DNA of 64,000 bases from NCBI GenBank assembly GCA_026545225.1, contig CM048845.1, positions 82,983,033-83,047,032 of the forward strand, given 5' to 3'. A program made the position numbers and the translations under genes. Positions 12,047-23,400 of the stretch are shown here, piece after piece (the first letter of the stretch is position 1; every line of letters starts with the position of its first letter). The DNA comes from Cornus controversa. Lineage: Eukaryota > Streptophyta > Magnoliopsida > Cornales > Cornaceae. The notes under the pieces are model-generated. The model searched no databases. It was not told where the DNA came from and worked only from the letters and a program-made list of their open reading frames with translations.

Positions 12047-14085
12047 AAGGATTCAGAAGTCAAAAAATACAGGCCACAAGGCCCAATTGTAAGTGGGCCT
12101 CCTCATTTGGTTCAAAGTCAAAACTTGTTGGTCGGTCCATAAATTGTGTTTGGAAGTGACAAAAATATGCTGATGCCTTGTCGCATGAGTCACGAATAGA
12201 AGAAAATCAATGGATACTTCCAATAGGGACACAAATAGAAAACTAGATTTTTCACATGAATGTTGGTATCAATCGATTCATGGTTATATAACTTGATGTA
12301 TATATGTATTTTATAATAATAAACTAGATTCACATCAATGTTGGGTTTTATAACTTAAATCTTTAAAAAGTATATATGTAGTATTTTATAATTTACGGTA
12401 ACATCAGGATTTGCAGCCGTTAATTTTAAATTGCATTGCACAAGTCCAAACCCTAAATAAATAAAGGTAATAGTTTGATAATGCCGATGACTTTGTTTTC
12501 AACTAATGAATTTTTAGCATATATTATTTAATTTTTAACATATGAATTCCTTGATAAGAAACTCATGTACCCATTTACTCTATAGAGACTTGAACTCTCA
12601 TTTTAGGAGGTTTTAATAATTACATATAGACATTATATATCTGTATAATTATTTATGTGAGAAGATGAAAATTCATAAGATTTTTTTTTTGTCTTAATGG
12701 TAGAATTATTATTTTGAAAGACTTTGTGTATACTTTCTCTGGTATTTTTGATAGAATAGTTCTAAGGGCCTATTTGGCATTTCCGTAAGTTTTACTAAGC
12801 ACCATTTTCTTTTTTTGCTTTTTATGTAGAGCTCTCAAAAAAGGTGGTCTTTGGAACACCAAATAGTGTTTGGTGAGGAAGTATGTAAAACATTTTTTAT
12901 AAATTTTTTTTTTCACAAGTATTCTTTCCATATATGTTTTATCTCTGTAATTTTTTTTTTATAAATATATATTTTTTCATAAGTATTCTTTCTATATATG
13001 TTTTATCTATGGCCAAAGCCAGAAAATGTTAGATAGAGAGAGATTGTTTTGGGTCTGTATTTTGAAGGGAGAGAAATGAGTTGGATTGGAAAAAAGAAAT
13101 AACGGTTAATTTGGTTATTTTTTTAATAGATTTTTTAATATAATATAGTTATTATATTGATGAGTAAAATTGTAATATTTCATGTAAATTATTTATACAA
13201 TTTTGTTCAGAGAGTGTGAGTACAGGTTTAAGCAAATTTTGTACATGATTCTCTTCGAGACAAATCTCAAGAAGTGTGAGTGTACTTTGTTCAAAAAAAA
13301 AAAAAAAACTCCAATTTTACCTTCCACTAAAAGCTTTACTAAGTCAAAATCTCTACTACTTAAACACGGTAAACTAAACAACATTTGACTAAAACATAGC
13401 CACCAAATAGAGCTTTAATATTAGCCCTAAATTTACATTTTAAAAATCAATATTTTTGGATTTATATGGAAAGTAAAAGGGGTTGGTAAGATTAATATTT
13501 AAAAAAAAAAAAAAACGAAGGTAATATAGGTTAACTAGAGGGGCATATTTGTTAATTAAAGGAACATCTTGCAAAATTATATATATATATATAATAAGAA
13601 AAATGAAAAATTCAGGGTGGCAGCTGCGGCTTGCAAGACAAAAATTAGAACTCATTCCTCATAACATATATGGAAAAATTCCAAGGTTGGAAATAAAAAT
13701 CCTCGCATCATCAGATTATTCAACAATAATATAAAACTAGGGTTTTGACATTTACAATCAAATTTTAAGAATTTTTAAGCCACCATGACACTCCGATGTT
13801 ACGTTTCATTGTAGTTTACATATGTTTTTAACAACTGAAGTTAAATTAATGAACCGTGCCTTGATGGACTGTGGCATTAATTTTTTTTCTTTCTATATGT
13901 TATGTGCAGTCCAAGCAACCAATGGATTTTTTGTTGTATTTTTAAGTCATATGACATCAGCAATATTGATCATTTAGCGCGAGCCATGGATGGTTTGGGC
14001 CCAAGATATTTGACTTTTCGGGCTCCCAGCCCATATCGGTTGAAATTTGGGCCTTGTGGCCTGTATTTATTGTCTCTGAATCCTT
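12047..14085. repeat. Long-spaced inverted repeat
   Basis: The segment 12047-12085 is the reverse complement, with about three differences over 39 bases, of 14048-14085 (TGGGCCTTGTGGCCTGTATT at the core). Weaker similarity extends outward around GGCCCA/TGGGCC motifs. The arms are about 2 kb apart. They could be ends of one element or two opposed copies of a short repeat. Confidence 0.55.
12766..13415. mobile_element. Candidate DNA transposon fragment (GGGCCTATTTGG ends)
   Basis: The left end GGGCCTATTTGGCATTT is mirrored on the right by AGCTCTATTTGGTGGCT (reverse complement of about 13398-13414). Flanks are TAA on the left and TTAA on the right. GGGCCTGTTTGG-like ends occur in plant PIF/Harbinger and hAT MITEs. 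The match is short and interior tracts are poly-T rich, so this is tentative. Confidence 0.35.
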
Positions 14086-14281
14086 CAAACTCGTGTAGTC
14101 ATGTTGCATTACGCAAGTGGGATAAACTTGGATAAGCTAATCCAATCCAAAAACCATGTCATCAGCAGAATAAATAACCTTTGTGTCCCCATCTCAACCG
14201 TTAACCATGGCAAATGGCATCAGCACGAACAGGATTAGAGCAGTAAATAAAAAAAAGTCAGAAGAGAGAGAAAGAACCTTT

Positions 14282-14283
<2 letters not shown>

Positions 14284-14328
<45 letters not shown>
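14284..14328. repeat. (TA)n microsatellite
   Basis: About 21 uninterrupted TA dinucleotides. Other TA arrays of at least ten units in the window lie near 16522-16548, 18094-18131, 36152-36181, 48042-48070, 53649-53677, 58446-58474 and 60805-60846. Confidence 0.95.
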
Positions 14329-14330
<2 letters not shown>

Positions 14331-14350
14331 TAAACACACGTGCATTGCAC
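14327..14350 (-). mobile_element. Helitron 3'-end signature (minus strand)
   Basis: Read on the minus strand the sequence is GTGCAATGCAC (hairpin), then GTGTGTTTA, then CTAA followed by T. A short GC-containing hairpin 8-12 nt before CTRR, inserted between A and T, is the known Helitron 3' terminus. The body would extend to the right into the AT-rich desert; no 5' end was located. Confidence 0.45.
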
Positions 14351-14699
14351 ATGTGTTATATGCTATGTGTTGACTTGAGAATATATTTATGTGATTAAAA
14401 TATGAGTTGAAAAGTATGTTTATGTATTATGTTCGAAGCGATAACAATTTCATTTTTCTTGGTAATGTATGTGATGGAGAAAGGGCGGATAAAATCTAAT
14501 TTTAAAAAAAATTTGTAAATTAATATTTGAATCTCAAAGTTCAATTTCTTAATAAAAATAATTTACTTAAATATATATTTTAATTTAGTATATAAATAAT
14601 AGCTAAATTATAAAATTAGTGAGTTCATTAAATATTATTTAGTTCAATTTTTTTCTCTAGAAGTTTTTTCATTAGTAGTGTTCTTCATTAATTAATATT

Positions 14700-15720
14700 A
14701 TATTTTAGGAGTTTATGTTAGGAATGAAGTTAGAGATAGAAGAAATAAAATTAGAAAAAGAATACTTATTTAAATAATATTACAGTTTTGGAGTTTGTGT
14801 TAAAAATGAAGTTAGAGAGAGAAGAAATAGAATTAGAAAAGAATATTTATTTAAGAGTTAAGAATATTTTATGTTTTTATTTATTTATTAGAATAAATAA
14901 TATAATAAAAATTAAAAAACGCATTAATTTTTTTAAAAAAATGGTGTTTTTTCATTAGTATATTAGAAAGATTATGTTTCTATATATTTATTGAATTTAA
15001 TAATATTATATTTTAGGAGTTTGTGTCAAGGGAAGTTAGAGAGTGAAGAAATAGAATTAAAAAAAAATACTTATTTAAATAATATTATATTTTAGGAGTA
15101 TGTGTTAAGAATGATTTAGTGAGAGAAGAAATAGAATTAGAAAAAAAATATTTATATATAAGAATTATATTATATATATATATATATATTTTTATTTTTT
15201 TTTTTGAAATTTAAAAATAGAAAGATGGTGTGGTAGGGATAAAGTGTGAGAGAAAGAACAAATAAAATTAGAGAAGTTATAAAAATAAGAATTATATATT
15301 TTTTTCTAAAATAGGAAGAGTTTGTGTTATGAATGAAGTATGAACCAAATTCAAATTCTAATATCTACGCCTATCCATTATTTGCTCCAGATGTTATCGC
15401 TTCTGCCGCTGCCGAAGAAGTTGGTGTCGAGCCCACCCAGGCTGATGAGCGGAGCTTCTTCTTACTCTTGAACGAAAAAAATTGAAATGTTTGACTAATA
15501 GAAGGAAAAAAAAAAAAAAAAGAGAAAGAATTGACACTTAAGGAAAAAAGAGAATTCTAATTAAATTAAATGATTAGAAACTATAGAATAAATAGAATTA
15601 AAAAATTTATAAAAGTAAAAATTATAATATTATTTTTATTTTTTATGAAATAGGAAGAGCTTTTGTTAGGGATAAAGGAAAATAATAAATAGAATTAGAA
15701 AATAATACTTGGTGTTTAAG
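14700..15720. repeat. Degenerate AT-rich minisatellite
   Basis: A motif of about 80-100 bp (tttaggagtttgtgttaag... gaagttagagagagaagaaatagaattag... tacttatttaaataatatta) recurs in at least five decayed copies near 14700, 14785, 15010, 15085 and 15620. Copies differ by small indels. No protein is encoded. It lies beside the minus-strand Helitron end and may be the interior of that element. Confidence 0.6.
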
Positions 15721-18091
15721 ATTTATGGAAAGATTATGTTTCTATATATTTATTGAAATAAATATATTATAATAAAAAATAAAAATAAAATACTAATATA
15801 AAGTTAAAGCTATATGTCAATCACAAGTAGCTAAAACTTATAGAATTATTATCTAAGATAAAATTCATATGAAAATAATCCTATGACGCAAAAAAATTTT
15901 CAAAGAATAAAATTTTACACAAAAACAATAAAGATGGGTAAAATCCTTTTAGAAATTAAAATATTTATTATATTAATAGTTTTAAAGTTAGGCTTACATA
16001 TATAATATATACTTGAGACCATTAAATAATACAAGCAAACATTTTTATTTAGAATTAAGAATATATCTTTTAAGTTTAGTTAACAATTTATTCAAAACCT
16101 TATTTTATAGTTTTTGTACAAATCATAAGGTGGGACTTAGCTTTTTAATAAAATTACATTAAACATGTTACTATATTTTATGCTTCTATCATGTCTTAAA
16201 TTCTTTCTTTTGGTTGGACCATAATCAACTTTGATTGAAATCCTAATTTCAATTTGAAAACCCTAATTCCTATTACATGCACCGTTTTAGGAGTTCGGTC
16301 ATAATCATAACAATAATGAAAAAAATAATAATAAGCATAACAATAACATAAAGGAACATCACAAAAAAATTTAAAAAGAAGAGATTAATGATAAAAGGAA
16401 ATTAGAGAAATTCGTAACAAACATTAAGATAGAGTTGCATTGGAAAAAATTTGAAAAGGAGAGATTAATGATAGTAAAAAACCTTTTGTACAGCCATAAA
16501 AATAAAAACGACAGTAAAACAATATATATATATATATATATATATATTAATTTGAATGAAAACACTTATCAGTGAATCCAAGAGAAACAAAGAGACTATG
16601 TCAATTAAACCGAATAGAAGAAACCGATAAAGAAATATTAAAAACAAAAAAAAAAAAAAAAAGTTTTAGACTTTCACAATAATAAAAAGAAGAATCGAAA
16701 GGTATAATGATGAATGATGGTTGTTAACTAATAATTTTTCATTTTTATTCGGTAATTACATCAAGGTAAATAATTATTTTAATTTTTGCGATGCACGTGA
16801 GAACCTCTAAAATATATAAAAAAAATGTTCTTCTTTGCAACTTATTACTTTATTATAAGATTTGATTTTAGGACTATTGATATTATTTGTATCTGTGTTA
16901 AATTGAGTTTGTGTTGAATTAAAAATGAAAAAATATTTAAAAAATTATTCAATGATTATAAAATAAAATTACTATTGTAACAAAAATAATATTGTTTAAA
17001 CAAATTTAAAATCACTTGTTATTTTTAATTTTTTTTAACAATTTATTCTTTCTAAATTTGATTTTTGCCATTTTGTAATCAAATTATTTTTCCTATTGTT
17101 TATGTTATAAAATATAAAAAAATCTTCTTCTTTACAATTGAGTATAAATCTAGCGTGAACACATTAGATTATTTGACAATGAGATCTTCAATATGCAAGA
17201 TATTATGATCCTAATCGCAATGTGATATTGATAATAATGCATTTGTGCATACTTCATTATTCTTAATTACAATAGCAAAAAACTTTAAATATTATCATTT
17301 ATGACAATGAAAGAATAAATATATTTATTTCTAGATAAGATGAATGGTCACTTAAACAACTTTTTCTATTTTTTTTTTTTGTTTTCTTGGTTACTGAAAA
17401 TTGCGATGAGGTATTGAAACTAAAAATTAGAAAGTAGGAAACGGGCTACTAAATCTCAACTTCACTCAATTCATAAAATAATTATCATGAAGAAGTTGGT
17501 GAGCAACAAATAATAACATGTATACATCAAATTAGATTATTGTTCCATTAGTTTATATATAGGTGCCTTTTTTTAATCAGTCTACGATTTGATGCTTTCA
17601 TGGTCAAATAATCATACGAGCCAATATATTCATTTGTCTACCGTTGTTTAATTAAAAAAAAAAAAACTCTAATTGAAAAGTGAACCTATAGACATATGTT
17701 TTTAGTTATATATAATCAAACAACTTTAATTAAAAACCTTAATTCCAATTTTGAAATTCTAAAAATTCCTAAATTACATGCATGAAAATTAAAATTATTG
17801 CATAAATACACCCGTCTATTAAATTGAACTTCTTATAAATAGGTTGCTATAGATGAGAGAAGTGTACCCGAGTTACTATTCATCTATAACCTAATTATTG
17901 ATTGCTATTTTAGTACAACTCACTAAAACGTGAACAAGAATGGAATCAGTATAACCCACTAAAGCATGAACAAGAATGAAAAATTGAAAAGAGAGAGAGG
18001 AAGGAATGTCTGAAAGATAACATAATTCAAGAGCCACCGATTAAGCTCAAACTAAAAGCAAATATAATATAAACAACTTATACTCATCTAG

Positions 18092-18137
<46 letters not shown>

Positions 18138-19142
18138 AACGTACAATAGAAAAGAATGAAAAAGAAAACAAATTCACATGTGAGTTGATGTGAGCCGAGA
18201 GGAAATTGAATTGGAATGCCTGTTGATGAGAGCTAAGAGGAAGAATCGTCCGTTTATGAAAAGAAGAATTATCGGTTGATGAAAGCTGTGTTTGTATTGA
18301 TGTTTGTAATTTTTGGAGTTTTAGGATTTTGTTTAGATTATAAGTTATTATCTATTTTTCTATTTAAAAATAAATAAATAATGTAGTGAAACTAAAAAAA
18401 GAGTTTTGTTTATGTTTTAATTCTATTTTTTTTAATTTAAAAATAAAAAATAGTGTACTGAAACAAAAAATATTCCTTTGTACTTTTAATAGTAGTATGA
18501 ATATATATATACACACACACATGATCCACAAAGATGTTCTTGCACTCGATTTGATTGTTTATTCGGTAAATTACTCTGTCTGATTCCTTAAAATAAAGTT
18601 CATATTGTAATTACACCTCAAAAAATAAAATTTAAGAGTAATTGTAAAGTGTGATAGTTCTTCAAAATATAGTGTTGTGGCCATCATCATTAATCTTTTC
18701 TTAATCTCACATAATTTTCTTTTTTTTTTTCCATTTTTTTTTCTGTCTTGCGTCATATCACCTATTATATTAAATCTTTTAAGATCATTTTCAATAATTT
18801 ATCACATATTAATTTTGATCGAATTCTTTGTCTATTACCTTATAAGAACTAATCTTCCTCTTTTTTCGAGCATTCATTTGTGTATATACGTCCATACCAT
18901 CTCATTGTATATCAATAAATTAATAAATCTAAATGTTTGTGCATACGGATACATGACAAGAACAATTTTGGAATGTAAAAGACAATTGTTTTTTTTTTTT
19001 TTATGGATCTAAATAATCAATATACTTATCATTTATTTGTTATTTGCATGATCAAAGTCACATTATTGTTTTAAATGTGTGTCGATCTCGTTTCATCATT
19101 CACTCTGTATGATATAAAATTTGTTATTTTCTCGCTCTCGTA
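15721..19142. other. AT-rich gene desert
   Basis: This is very AT-rich DNA with poly-A/T runs and two long TA microsatellites. A second Helitron-like 3' end on the plus strand may lie at about 16783-16812 (GCGATGCAC followed by ten or so bases and CTAA), with a decayed hairpin. Open frames here are driven by simple sequence and show no protein features. I see no gene. Confidence 0.5.
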
Positions 19143-19278
19143 CCCGCTTTATGTGACTTAGTGCATGATAAATGTGCACATAGATTGGATTGGTTCGGAT
19201 TAGAGAGATACCCGCTCAATATGACTTAGTGCATGATAAGAGTGCACATAGATCGGATTAGTTCGAGTTAGAGGGATA
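19143..19278. repeat. Tandem duplication, 68-bp unit
   Basis: Two copies start at 19143 and 19211 (cccgcttta/cccgctcaat). Both contain TGACTTAGTGCATGATAA and GTGCACATAGAT, with about 85% identity by eye. The function is unknown. Confidence 0.8.
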
Positions 19279-20264
19279 ATTTTTCGTTTGAACCAATGGC
19301 CTTCAGGTTACAATAAAACAGCTTTACCGTTGTTCTAAGGTCTTGCTTTCGATTGGTTTGGTTTAGACATAGAACTAAAATCAATCAAATCCAAACGATT
19401 TCATAAAAATCGAAATCAAACTGAAGTGATGAGAGTTAATTCAATTTGTACAGGACCGAATTGGTTCTACGGATCAGGTGGGCAACTCAATTATAAACAT
19501 CAGTGGACCAATTATAACATCACCAATCCAAGCTGAATTTGCAAGTAAACACAGTGAATCAGTCATATGAAGCCTATTATGTATTTATATAGTATATGGT
19601 ATATTGGATCGGATTTTGTTGCTCCCAATCAGTAAATGAAACCCATTTAACCGAAGCTATTAAAATTTGATTTGTACCAGATTAAATTGAAAAAGTGTTT
19701 AAACTCAATCACGTGAAAATAAAAAAAGTGAAATGTAAGAAATTTTTTTAAATAAGAGTAACAATAAAAAAGTCAAATCAGAGAAATAATAAAAAAATAG
19801 GTGAACTCTACTGCATCTCATAAAACTCATTATCAAATCATTATTCTTCAAATAATTATGCTCGGTGAGAATATTTTTAAGTACAACTGTGTTTGGTCGA
19901 ATCGAATAGGTTAACACGCGCGCGCGCGCACACCGCTGATCTATTGGATGGCAGAGAAGTCTGAAATGTACTCATGTCCAACCCACTCATCCTTTAAAAA
20001 AGCCCGCGAGTGTTGGAAAGTGGGCCCACACGCCTCTCGTTGGAGGGAATTCATATCCTGAACGAAAGCTATCGTTTTTTAAAAGGCAGTTAATCTCTAG
20101 TGGGACCCATATGTCTAACCATATCTACTGCATGGGACCCAAACAATCCTCCACCGTCAGATGAAAATTTCATTTAACTTTTTAATACGCAATTACAATC
20201 TCTCTGCGTAACATCTCCGTCTGTATGAATCGAGAACTTAATTGAGTCTGCCTACATATACGTG

Positions 20265-20391
20265 TGTGTATATATATAGCCGCTTCAGCAAGCTAGGTAG
20301 GTGAAGAAACGAATGAGAGAGAGAGAGCCTGTATGTTTAGATATGCGGTTCAGATAGGAAGGAGAAGAAGTAACGAACGAAGGAATAATAG

Positions 20392-20461
<70 letters not shown>

Positions 20462-20467
20462 GGTAAA
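20265..20467 (+). promoter_or_regulatory. HMA5 promoter and 5' leader
   Basis: A TATATATA box lies at 20269-20278, about 190 bp above the start codon. The leader contains a small upstream frame beginning at ATG 20313 and an upstream ATG at 20333 that is in frame with HMA5. It also contains the (TA)n-(GA)n tract at 20394-20458. The transcription start is not known. Confidence 0.5.
20394..20458. repeat. Compound (TA)n-(GA)n microsatellite in HMA5 leader
   Basis: About eleven TA/AT units are followed by about 21 GA units, ending ten bases before the HMA5 start codon. It is the same compound type as in the ADF leader, here in sense orientation. Confidence 0.95.
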
Positions 20468-23400
20468 ATGGCGACCAAGTTCCTGTCGCTGGCGTGTATT
20501 CGGAATGAGAGTGGGAGTGACTTATCGCCGAGACCTCACTATCCGTCAATGCCGAAGTATCCGAAAGGTGTGTCGCTGGACGAGGAGAAGAAGATGGAAG
20601 GATCTGAGGTGACGGCGCTATTCTCGGTCATCGGTATGACGTGCTCCGCCTGCGCTGGCTCCGTCGAGAAGTCCATCAAGCGACTTCCGGGGATAAAGCA
20701 GGCCGTCGTTGATGTGTTGAATAACAGAGCTCAGGTCATGTTCTTTCCCAGCTATGTCAATGTAAGCTCACCTCGATCTCTCTAGGGTTTGTTTGATAAC
20801 ATCATAGTTAATTTGATCATTTATATTTGTGTATATATGTGTTTGATCAATTATTTGTTGTTTGTTTTTACAGCCGAATTTTCTAATCGTTCTTTCGATT
20901 TTCAGCCAGATCGATCAACAAGCGATCTAAAATTTCAAATGAGAACACAATTTTCTAATATTTATATATATGTATATATATATGTACATGATCTATATGC
21001 GTTTATTTGATTATACGTCCTAATTTTGAAATTATTCTTTCGATTTCAGCCAGATTGAACAATAAAACGATTTAACACTTCAAATAAAAACAATTTGTTT
21101 CTAATATATGCATGTATATGTATATACGATCCATATTTTTTATGTTGAATTTCCTAGTTACTATTTGGTCAAATTGCTCTAAACCCCTATGTTTTCAAAA
21201 AGTGGTAAAATAGGCCCTGTGCTATATATATATATATATATATATATCTTTATCTTGTGGATGACTATCAAAGTATAGAAGACATCGGAGACTGTGCTAT
21301 GTCAATACGTGTATAGAGCAAATTCATCTCCTTTTTTCACATTTGTTAGTAAGAAATGGAAGAGCGTTTTAGAATGTCTAGTCACTAGTGAATGGCATTT
21401 TGGTTAGATAAATGGAGCTGTAAGGAAAGTAGTTGCTTTTACAATTTATCATGTGTTGAGCAAAAGAAACGATAGACTCCTTTGCAATGAGGGTGAAAGG
21501 AAGGTGGGGTGGGTGAAGAGTTATTTTGATAAAATCAATTGGAAAGGATAAAATGTCATCCAAAAGGGAAGGGGGATTCTTCGCAACTTTTGAAAGCACG
21601 TGGATTATTTAGTGACAAAAATAGCACCGGGTAATTTTGCCACTATTTGAAAGCACGGAGTTTAGTGCAATTTGGCCTTATTATTTTGAGTTTCAACGAG
21701 TTCAAACAATAAAAAAGAGCTAATATTTCAAATGAAGCCAAATTGTTTTAAGTGAGGACAAATTATGGATATGATCTATATGTGATTCTCCGCTAGATCA
21801 GACTTGAGAAAAAATTCCTAGGGGAGTTAGCCAAACGATAGTAACATTTCTGAACTCTGTTAATATAAGGATGTTGTTATAGATTGCCACAGAATGTTTT
21901 GATGCTTCTAGAGAAACACTTGTGTACTTGAATTCCTTTAGATTGTTAACTATGGAAAGTAACATTATAAAGGTTTGGTGGGGTTTCACGGAGACTTAAC
22001 CTCAGGATGAAATTCTAGTTCGAACATTTATTTGCTTACTCAACTTGTGCCAATCCCCAGATCCCCAGCATGCCATCAGTTGGAGCTTAACTAAGCTTCA
22101 TGGTTTATCTATACAACCACTCACCAAGCTGTATAGTATTCATATTTTATTCTTAATGCTATAGCAGAAGAACCACTAGCTACCTATCTTGTTGGCTTCT
22201 ATCTACTACTGGAATGTATTTCTTTCTGTGTATGCACTACGAGGTCTCGTCGGCTTGTTTGTACAGTTCTACACATTTATAAAATAATTAACTTAAGAAA
22301 AAAAATTGTGCCATTGCAGGCTAATTATAATTGACAAAGTCTAATTTGTGCCATTGCAGGCTAATTTGTGCCCTTTGTATGAAGGTTATTTCCATTGGTT
22401 TGTCCATCCATAAGAGAAATAGACTTGTGTTACATGCTTCTTCTTATCTGAAACCTATCTTGCTTTGTTTACAATTCGCCTTGTTTGTACAGTTCTACAC
22501 ATTTATAAAATACTTAAGAAAGAAAAAAAAAATTGTGCCACTGCAGGCTAATTATAATTGCCAAAGTCTAATTTGTGCCCTTTGTATGAAGGTTATTTCC
22601 ATTGGTTTGTCCATCCATAAGAGAAATAGACTTGTGTTACATGCTTCTTCTTGTCTGAAACCTATCTTGCTTTGTTTGCAATTCGCTTTTCTTCTTTTTG
22701 GGCTAGTGATTTCATGGAAACATACAGAGGATTTCTGTAAATTATATAATTTAGCATAAAAAAAAAGTTGAAAACAATTCCATTTTGATAGATCAGCAGT
22801 AGTACGGGCTATTGCTGCTACTATATATATTTTATGCATTCTTGTTATTATCTATGTATGTTAGTTGGACTGGGTATGGTGTGTTGGGTTTTAACATGAT
22901 TCTTCTAGTATAACAAGATCTATTTAACATTTAAACTTTAGGACACAATTAGGAGATGATTAAACTATTTAAATTGTCTACTTTTAGTGAGACACTCTTA
23001 TTTGGCATGTGTTGGAGGATTTATATATTTAAGTTACACCCTCTCTAATAGCTTAAGCTTTTAGAGTAGTTGGTTGTCAACATGGTATCAGAGCCAAAGA
23101 GTCTCGAGTTCAAATCTCACCGTCACCTTGATAATTAAAAATTGAAACACGTGTTGGACCAAAAAGAAGGCCACATGTGAGGGGGCATGTTGAAGAATTT
23201 ATATATTTAAGTTACACCCTCTCTAATAGCTTAAGCTTTTAGAGTAGTTGGTTGTCAACAACATGTATATATAATAAGCATCTCAGTAATTTATTGTTTA
23301 CTCTTAATCGATGTTTGAGATAGCCAGCAACTCATCTTGAAGTGCTTATATATTTAGGCCAGCTACTCATTTTGAAGTGCTTATATATTTAGTTTAGCAC

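Noticed and set aside
14183..14398. 71-codon plus-strand open frame
   Set aside because: Its core is an Ile-Tyr run from the TA microsatellite, with no protein features.
18386..19012. Several open frames of 60-110 codons
   Set aside because: These are Phe/Ile/Asn/Lys-rich frames typical of AT-rich spacer, with no motifs or splice context.
20333..20467. In-frame N-terminal extension of HMA5 from ATG 20333
   Set aside because: The extension is encoded by microsatellite DNA, and known HMA5 proteins begin MATK-LSL; ATG 20468 is the natural start.
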